Assembly (NCBI GenBank): GCA_003230195.1
Contig: QIHH01000162.1
Coordinates: 1 to 10,704, forward strand
DNA length: 10,704 nucleotides
Reading direction: 5' to 3'
Origin: Gammaproteobacteria bacterium
GTDB lineage: Bacteria; Pseudomonadota; Gammaproteobacteria; SZUA-140
Shown here: in pieces, positions 6,649 to 10,704 of the stretch
Numbering within the stretch: position 1 is the first letter of the stretch
Layout: every line of letters starts with the position of its first letter
Program-made: the position numbers and the translations under genes
Notes under the pieces: generated by a model
What the model was told of the DNA's origin: nothing
The model's input: only the letters and a program-made list of their open reading frames with translations
Database searches by the model: none

Positions 6649-6674
6649 AAACCAGCCACTGCGCTGGTTTTTTT
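6649..6674 (+). terminator. Intrinsic terminator after msrA
   Basis: The arms AAACCAGC and GCTGGTTT form a perfect 8-bp stem with a six-base loop, and the 3' arm runs into seven further bases that are nearly all T. It starts 30 bases past the msrA stop and closes the msrBA transcript before the next gene. Confidence 0.88.
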
Positions 6675-6762
6675 ATTGCGGAGAAAACTGTAATATTTAT
6701 CCCTCATGCTACGACTACATAGCAGGCATTAACAAACACCAGCAACGCAGGAATCAGGTTTA

Positions 6763-8895
6763 ATGAAAAATAGTAAAATTGCATTAGTCGTCATTATCGC
6801 CGTTTTGATTGCTGTATATTTTCTCTTCGATCTGGGTCAGTACTTTAATATTGAATACTTCAAGTCTCAGCAAGCGGAAATTGAGGCCTATTATCGTGCT
6901 AACCCTCTGCTGACTATTGCACTATTCTTTATCCTCTACATCGCCGTCACTGGCCTTTCACTTCCAGGTGCCGCCATCATGACACTGATGGCCGGGGCTA
7001 TTTTTGGTCTGTTTGCCGGGACTATTATTGTCTCGTTTGCATCAACCCTGGGAGCAACGATTGCATTTCTTGCATCACGCTATCTACTACGTGATTCGAT
7101 TCAACGTCAGTTTGGCGATAAGCTAAAAACAATCAATGAGGGCATTGAGAAAGATGGTGCCTTTTATCTATTCACATTGCGCTTAGTGCCTGCATTTCCA
7201 TTTTTTGTAATCAACCTATTGATGGGTTTGACGCCAATACGCACCATCACCTATTTTTGGGTGAGTCAACTGGGGATGCTGGCAGGCACCGTTGTCTTTG
7301 TTAATGCGGGCACACAGATCGCCCAAATTGAATCATTAAGTGGCATTCTATCGCCAGCACTGCTGTTATCATTTGTACTGCTCGGATTCTTTCCGCTTAT
7401 TGCTAAAAAGATCATCAATATGGTTCAGACTAAAAAGGTTTTGAAAGGCTACCCAAAACCAGCCACGTTTGATCGTAACCTGGTTGTGATTGGCGGTGGT
7501 TCTGCGGGCTTGGTGACCGCTTATATCGCAGCAGCGGTAAAGGCCAAAGTGACCTTGATCGAGAAACATAAAATGGGTGGTGATTGCCTTAATACGGGCT
7601 GTGTTCCGTCCAAAGCGCTGATCCGCTCAGCCAGGTTCATTGCCCAACAAAAACGTGCCACTGAACTGGGCATGAAATCTGCCAGTGTCGATTTTGATTT
7701 TTCTGGTGTGATGGCGCGTGTTCAGCGTGTGATAAAAACAATTGAGCCGCATGATTCTGTGGCGCGTTATCGTGAACTCGGTGTCGATGTGATTGAGGGT
7801 GAAGCGAAAATCACCTCACCTTATACAGTTGAGGTCAATGGGCAGACATTGACGACCCGCAATATCGTGATTGCAACCGGTGCGCGGCCTTTTGTGCCGC
7901 CACTGCCGGGCCTGGATGAAGTCGGTTACCTTACTTCTGACAACATCTGGGCGCTACGTGAGCAACCAGAACGGCTGGTGGTGCTGGGTGGTGGCCCGAT
8001 TGGTTGTGAGTTGGCTCAGAGCTTTGCACGACTGGGCACACATGTCATTCAAGTAGAGTTGACTGAACGTTTGATGGGCAGGGAAGACCCCGATGTCTCA
8101 GCCGTTGTGATGGCGCGCTTCAAAGCAGAAGGCATTGATCTGCGCACCGGCCATCAGGCGAAGGCATTCTGTATCGAAAACGGCGAGAAGATCCTCATTT
8201 GCGATCATGAGGGTGAAGCGGTGCGCATCCCGTTTGATCAAGTATTGATAGCACTCGGGCGCGCGGCAAATATCACTGGTTTTGGCCTTGAAGAATTAGG
8301 CGTTACTGTGAACCAAACGGTGACGGTCAATGCGCTGTTACAGACTAATTTTCCCAACATCTTTGCCGCAGGTGATGTCGCGGGGCCGTATCAGTTCACC
8401 CATGCCGCCGCTCATCAGGCATGGTACGCGGCGGTGAACTCACTCTTTAGTGGTTTCAAGTCCTTTAAGGTGGACTACCGTGTAATCCCCTGGGCAACCT
8501 TTACTGACCCTGAGGTGGCGCGTGTCGGGCTGAATGAAACGGAGGCCAAAGAGAAGGGGGTTGAATATGAGGTCACCACTTATGGCATCGATGACCTTGA
8601 CCGCGCCATTACAGATGAAGAGGCACATGGTTTTATTAAAGTACTGACCGTGCCGGGTAAAGATCGTATTCTCGGCGTAACGATTGTTGGCGAGCATGCG
8701 GGAGAGCTCATTGCTGAATATGTTACAGCAATGAAACATGGTCTGGGGCTTAATAAAATCCTCGGCACCATTCATATCTATCCCACCATGGCAGAGGCTA
8801 ATAAATATGTTGCCGGTAACTGGAAGCGGGCACATGCACCGCAAAAATTATTGCGCTGGGTTGAACGCTTTCACACATGGAGACGTGGCGCATGA
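6763..8895 (+). CDS. TVP38/TMEM64 (VTT) membrane domain fused to FAD-dependent disulfide oxidoreductase
   Basis: A 710-residue two-part protein. Residues 1-220 are a TVP38/TMEM64-type domain. Membrane segments lie at about 6-24, 49-65, two within 71-107, 163-183 and 196-215, and the family motif RLVPAFPFFVINLLMG is at 140-155. The KK-rich stretch after the last segment places the rest in the cytoplasm. Residues 239-700 are a class I pyridine nucleotide-disulfide oxidoreductase: FAD motif GGGSAG (244-249), redox disulfide Cys275/Cys280 in GGDCLNTGCVPSK, NAD(P) motif GGGPIG (409-414) with Glu432 suggesting NADH preference, and FAD contact Asp538 in AAGDVAG. In the C-terminal interface motif HIYPTMAE the catalytic His of lipoamide dehydrogenase and glutathione reductase is Tyr673, the residue MerA has there. 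The MerA vicinal C-terminal cysteines and N-terminal metal domain are absent, so mercuric reductase is unlikely. This fusion is known in bacteria as a bifunctional type; its substrate is unknown. Confidence 0.92.
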   Translation: MKNSKIALVVIIAVLIAVYFLFDLGQYFNIEYFKSQQAEIEAYYRANPLLTIALFFILYIAVTGLSLPGAAIMTLMAGAIFGLFAGTIIVSFASTLGATIAFLASRYLLRDSIQRQFGDKLKTINEGIEKDGAFYLFTLRLVPAFPFFVINLLMGLTPIRTITYFWVSQLGMLAGTVVFVNAGTQIAQIESLSGILSPALLLSFVLLGFFPLIAKKIINMVQTKKVLKGYPKPATFDRNLVVIGGGSAGLVTAYIAAAVKAKVTLIEKHKMGGDCLNTGCVPSKALIRSARFIAQQKRATELGMKSASVDFDFSGVMARVQRVIKTIEPHDSVARYRELGVDVIEGEAKITSPYTVEVNGQTLTTRNIVIATGARPFVPPLPGLDEVGYLTSDNIWALREQPERLVVLGGGPIGCELAQSFARLGTHVIQVELTERLMGREDPDVSAVVMARFKAEGIDLRTGHQAKAFCIENGEKILICDHEGEAVRIPFDQVLIALGRAANITGFGLEELGVTVNQTVTVNALLQTNFPNIFAAGDVAGPYQFTHAAAHQAWYAAVNSLFSGFKSFKVDYRVIPWATFTDPEVARVGLNETEAKEKGVEYEVTTYGIDDLDRAITDEEAHGFIKVLTVPGKDRILGVTIVGEHAGELIAEYVTAMKHGLGLNKILGTIHIYPTMAEANKYVAGNWKRAHAPQKLLRWVERFHTWRRGA

Positions 8896-9686
8896 AAAAA
8901 TTAGCACTGTTATTATTACTATCGATAGCGACGTTGTCGTCGCATGCGGCAAATTTTGATCATACCGCATGGGGTCAGCTCTTAAAAAAACATGTCATCT
9001 CAATCAATCAGGGTGTTGCCACTCAGGTCGATTATCACGGGTTTTCACGTGACCGTTTTCAATTGAAGTCCTACTTAAGATCGCTGGAGTCCATTTCTAA
9101 ATCGACCTTTAATCATTGGCCAAAACAGCAGCAATTAGCTTTTTTGATCAATGCCTACAACGCCTGGACCGTAGAATTAATATTAACTGAATATCCTGAA
9201 CTTGAATCAATCAAAGATCTTGGGTCATGGATTAAGTCACCGTGGGATAGACGCTTTATTCCTTTGCTAGGTAGTGTCCATTCGTTAGATGAAATCGAGC
9301 ATGGCATGATACGCGCTGATGGTGTTTATCAGGAACCACGTATTCATTTTGCTGTGAACTGTGCGAGTATTGGCTGCCCAGCACTCGCTGGAATCGCATT
9401 TACAGCAGATAAACTGGATGCTCAACTTGATCAAGTAACGCGCAATTTTTTGAGTGATCGCAGCCGAAACTACCTCGCTGATAAGACGCTGAATATCTCT
9501 AAAATATTTAAATGGTATCGCAACGATTTTGAGCGTGGTTGGGGTGGTTACCAAAAGCTAGAACAATTTCTGGTAGCTTATCGTTCATCACTTGATCTAT
9601 CTGATCTCGATATTCAACATCTGAAAAATGGTGATATAGAAATTGAATTTCTCGATTACAACTGGAAGCTTAATGATAAACGTTAG
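8892..9686 (+). CDS. Secreted DUF547 domain protein
   Basis: A 264-residue protein of the DUF547 family, whose biochemical role is unknown. The N-terminus MKKLALLLLLSIATLSSHAA is a clear Sec signal peptide with a cut after about residue 19-20, so the mature protein should be periplasmic. Family landmarks are FLINAYNAW (84-92), the SLDEIEHGMIR block (131-141), HFAVNCASIGCP (152-163) with the conserved Cys157 and Cys162, and ISKIFKWYRNDF (202-213). The ATG at 8892 overlaps the TGA of the fusion oxidoreductase as ATGA and has GGAGA nine bases upstream. An in-frame ATG at 8877 would add five residues before the signal peptide and lacks this context. The overlap implies translational coupling with the oxidoreductase and suggests a shared process across the inner membrane. 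That is inference from arrangement. Confidence 0.92.
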   Translation: MKKLALLLLLSIATLSSHAANFDHTAWGQLLKKHVISINQGVATQVDYHGFSRDRFQLKSYLRSLESISKSTFNHWPKQQQLAFLINAYNAWTVELILTEYPELESIKDLGSWIKSPWDRRFIPLLGSVHSLDEIEHGMIRADGVYQEPRIHFAVNCASIGCPALAGIAFTADKLDAQLDQVTRNFLSDRSRNYLADKTLNISKIFKWYRNDFERGWGGYQKLEQFLVAYRSSLDLSDLDIQHLKNGDIEIEFLDYNWKLNDKR

Positions 9687-9730
9687 TTGTTAATCACTGA
9701 TGAATAAATTTTCTCACATCAAATTTAACA

Positions 9731-9746
9731 TGGCCTGTTTTATGCA
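9731..9746 (+). promoter_or_regulatory. Sigma-54-like -24/-12 promoter for prkA
   Basis: TGGC at 9731-9734 and TGCA at 9743-9746 put the invariant GG (9732-9733) and GC (9744-9745) exactly ten bases apart, as the sigma-54 consensus requires. The bases between match less well (CCTG instead of CACG). Transcription would start near 9757, about 240 bases before the prkA start. In E. coli the homologous yeaGH operon is reported as sigma-54/NtrC dependent, which supports the call. No clear enhancer site was seen upstream. Confidence 0.45.
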
Positions 9747-9801
9747 GTTAATATCACGATGATATAGCGATTACCTGTGAGCACACTGTCAGTTTACTGT
9801 T

Positions 9802-9835
9802 ATTGTTTAATTTCAGTTATTCACGTTTAAACAAT
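9802..9835. repeat. AT-rich inverted repeat in the prkA leader
   Basis: ATTGTTTAA (9802-9810) and TTAAACAAT (9827-9835) are perfect 9-bp complements with a 16-base spacer. The arms are too AT-rich for a strong RNA hairpin, and no T-run follows. It may be a dimeric regulator site or a chance event in AT-rich DNA. Confidence 0.3.
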
Positions 9836-9928
9836 GAAAAATCGACAGAATATTGGCGGAATTATTCGCTAAATATGACTCAGAAACCTCACGTGTGGCC
9901 GATATCAATTATAAGGTCTAAAAGCTTG

Positions 9929-9934
9929 TATACT
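9929..9934 (+). promoter_or_regulatory. Possible second prkA promoter, -10 element
   Basis: TATACT is one mismatch from the sigma-70/sigma-S -10 consensus and lies about 60 bases before the prkA start. No recognisable -35 lies upstream, which would be tolerable for the stationary-phase sigma factor. E. coli yeaG is stationary-phase induced, so a dual promoter is plausible but unproven. Confidence 0.25.
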
Positions 9935-9995
9935 ATGGCTTTGTTGTCTTTAAAACCAGAAACTCAGGCCCCATTATGATGCAGAGAGGTGAATA

Positions 9996-10704
9996 ATGAC
10001 TATTTTCGATTCGTACCAGTCCCGTTATGAAAAGGCTCAGGAAGAAGAGATGAGTCTGCAGGAGTATCTGGATATCTGCAAAAATGATCCCAGTGCTTAT
10101 GCAACCTCTTCAGAGCGAATGCTACTGGCGATCGGCGAGCCAGAGATGCTGGATACACGAGACGACCTTCGTTATAGCCGCATCTTTTCAAACAAGATCA
10201 TCAAGATTTATCCTGCCTTCAGAGAATTTTATGGGATGGAAGAGACCATCGAGCAAATCGTCTCTTTTTATCGCCACGCAGCGCAGGGATTAGAAGAGAA
10301 AAAGCAGATTCTCTATCTGCTTGGCCCAGTGGGCGGTGGTAAATCATCACTGGCAGAAAAGCTTAAATCATTGATGGAAGCGGTACCCTTTTATGCGATT
10401 AAAGGGTCACCTGTTAATGAATCGCCACTCAGCCTGTTTTCACCACAGGAAGATGCAAGTATTTTAGAAGATGATTTCGGCATCTCAAAACGCTACTTAC
10501 CCGGCGTGATGTCGCCATGGGCAGTTAAACGTTTACATGAATTCAATGGTGATATCTCTCAGTTTAGAGTGGTGCGCCTGAACCCATCCGTGTTAGAGCA
10601 GATTGGTATCGCCAAAACAGAACCGGGCGATGAAAATAACCAGGATATCTCATCACTTGTTGGTAAGGTTGATATTCGTAAGCTTGAACAGTATTCGCAA
10701 GATG
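9996..10704 (+). CDS. prkA: PrkA/YeaG family serine protein kinase, 5' part (cut by window end)
   Basis: The reading frame runs open from the ATG at 9996 to the window edge, giving the first 236 residues of a protein that is about 640 residues in E. coli YeaG. Similarity to YeaG is high throughout: start MTIFDSYQSRYEKAQEEE, the stretch LLAIGEPEMLDT, and the block EFYGMEETIEQIVSFYRHAA. The Walker A motif GPVGGGKSS (110-118, Lys116) belongs to its AAA+-like N-terminal domain. The kinase-like C-terminal domain is beyond the window. It lacks about four residues present in the E. coli loop before SPVN (FYAIKGSPVN here). The ribosome binding site AGAGAGGTG is strong. The family works in stress and nitrogen-limitation responses, usually next to yeaH and spoVR-like genes, which would be expected downstream. 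Confidence 0.96.
   Translation, partial: MTIFDSYQSRYEKAQEEEMSLQEYLDICKNDPSAYATSSERMLLAIGEPEMLDTRDDLRYSRIFSNKIIKIYPAFREFYGMEETIEQIVSFYRHAAQGLEEKKQILYLLGPVGGGKSSLAEKLKSLMEAVPFYAIKGSPVNESPLSLFSPQEDASILEDDFGISKRYLPGVMSPWAVKRLHEFNGDISQFRVVRLNPSVLEQIGIAKTEPGDENNQDISSLVGKVDIRKLEQYSQD

Larger units (their letters stand above)
9687..9995 (+). other. 309-base intergenic region upstream of prkA
   Basis: No convincing gene is seen here. A 13-codon reading frame at 9834 has no ribosome binding site. The region holds a sigma-54-like element, an AT-rich inverted repeat and a possible sigma-70 -10, each listed separately. No clear terminator follows the DUF547 gene. The long leader suggests regulated expression of prkA. 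Confidence 0.6.

Noticed and set aside
8440..8844. 134-codon minus-strand frame inside the fusion oxidoreductase
   Set aside because: It is antisense to a conserved catalytic domain. It is long only because the opposite frame lacks stops by codon use.
6763..8895. Mercuric reductase (merA) identity for the fusion protein
   Set aside because: The vicinal C-terminal cysteines and N-terminal heavy-metal domain of MerA are absent and no mer genes are nearby. Only the disulfide oxidoreductase core is shared.
9834..9872. Tiny reading frame of 12 residues in the prkA leader
   Set aside because: There is no ribosome binding site and the length is well within chance.

Overview
The window looks like a chromosomal segment of a free-living, non-enteric gammaproteobacterium. 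This rests on the pepA-holC gene pair diverging from lptF-lptG (a typical gammaproteobacterial arrangement), a gene for the DNA polymerase III chi subunit, and the close match of the last gene to the YeaG/PrkA kinase of that class. Base composition looks even across the window. I see no insertion sequence, phage gene, tRNA, rRNA or CRISPR array.

Layout. (1) Positions 57-2284, minus strand: pepA, holC and a small coiled-coil protein form a tight operon with gaps of about 10 bases. (2) A 216-base divergent intergenic region. (3) 2501-4734, plus strand: lptF and lptG, the inner-membrane permease pair of the Lpt lipopolysaccharide exporter, sharing one base. (4) 4754-4990, minus strand, convergent with lptG: a 78-residue protein that looks like the two terminal helices of a flagellar rod/hook protein joined without a middle. 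(5) 5157-6618, plus strand: a cysteine-rich CWC-type protein, then exported MsrB (Tat-type signal) and exported MsrA (Sec-type signal), closed by a clear intrinsic terminator. (6) 6763-9686, plus strand: a 710-residue fusion of a TVP38/TMEM64 (VTT) membrane domain and an FAD-dependent disulfide oxidoreductase, overlapping by four bases a secreted DUF547 protein. (7) A 309-base intergenic region with a well-spaced sigma-54-like -24/-12 element. (8) 9996 to the window end: the first 236 codons of prkA (yeaG), cut by the window edge.

How the genes work together. The left half is housekeeping: peptide turnover, clamp-loader function and LPS transport. The middle is envelope protein repair: MsrA and MsrB reduce the two diastereomers of methionine sulfoxide, and both carry export signals here. 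The fusion oxidoreductase and its DUF547 partner are the least characterised unit. Their ATGA overlap and their shared membrane/periplasm placement suggest a co-translated pair whose substrate cannot be read from the sequence. The prkA gene is probably stress- or nitrogen-regulated, as in E. coli.

Most of the window is ordinary. The places worth a second look are the fusion/DUF547 pair, the mini rod-like protein, the MsrB export signal and missing resolving cysteine, the nested inverted repeat before msrB, and the sigma-54-like site before prkA.
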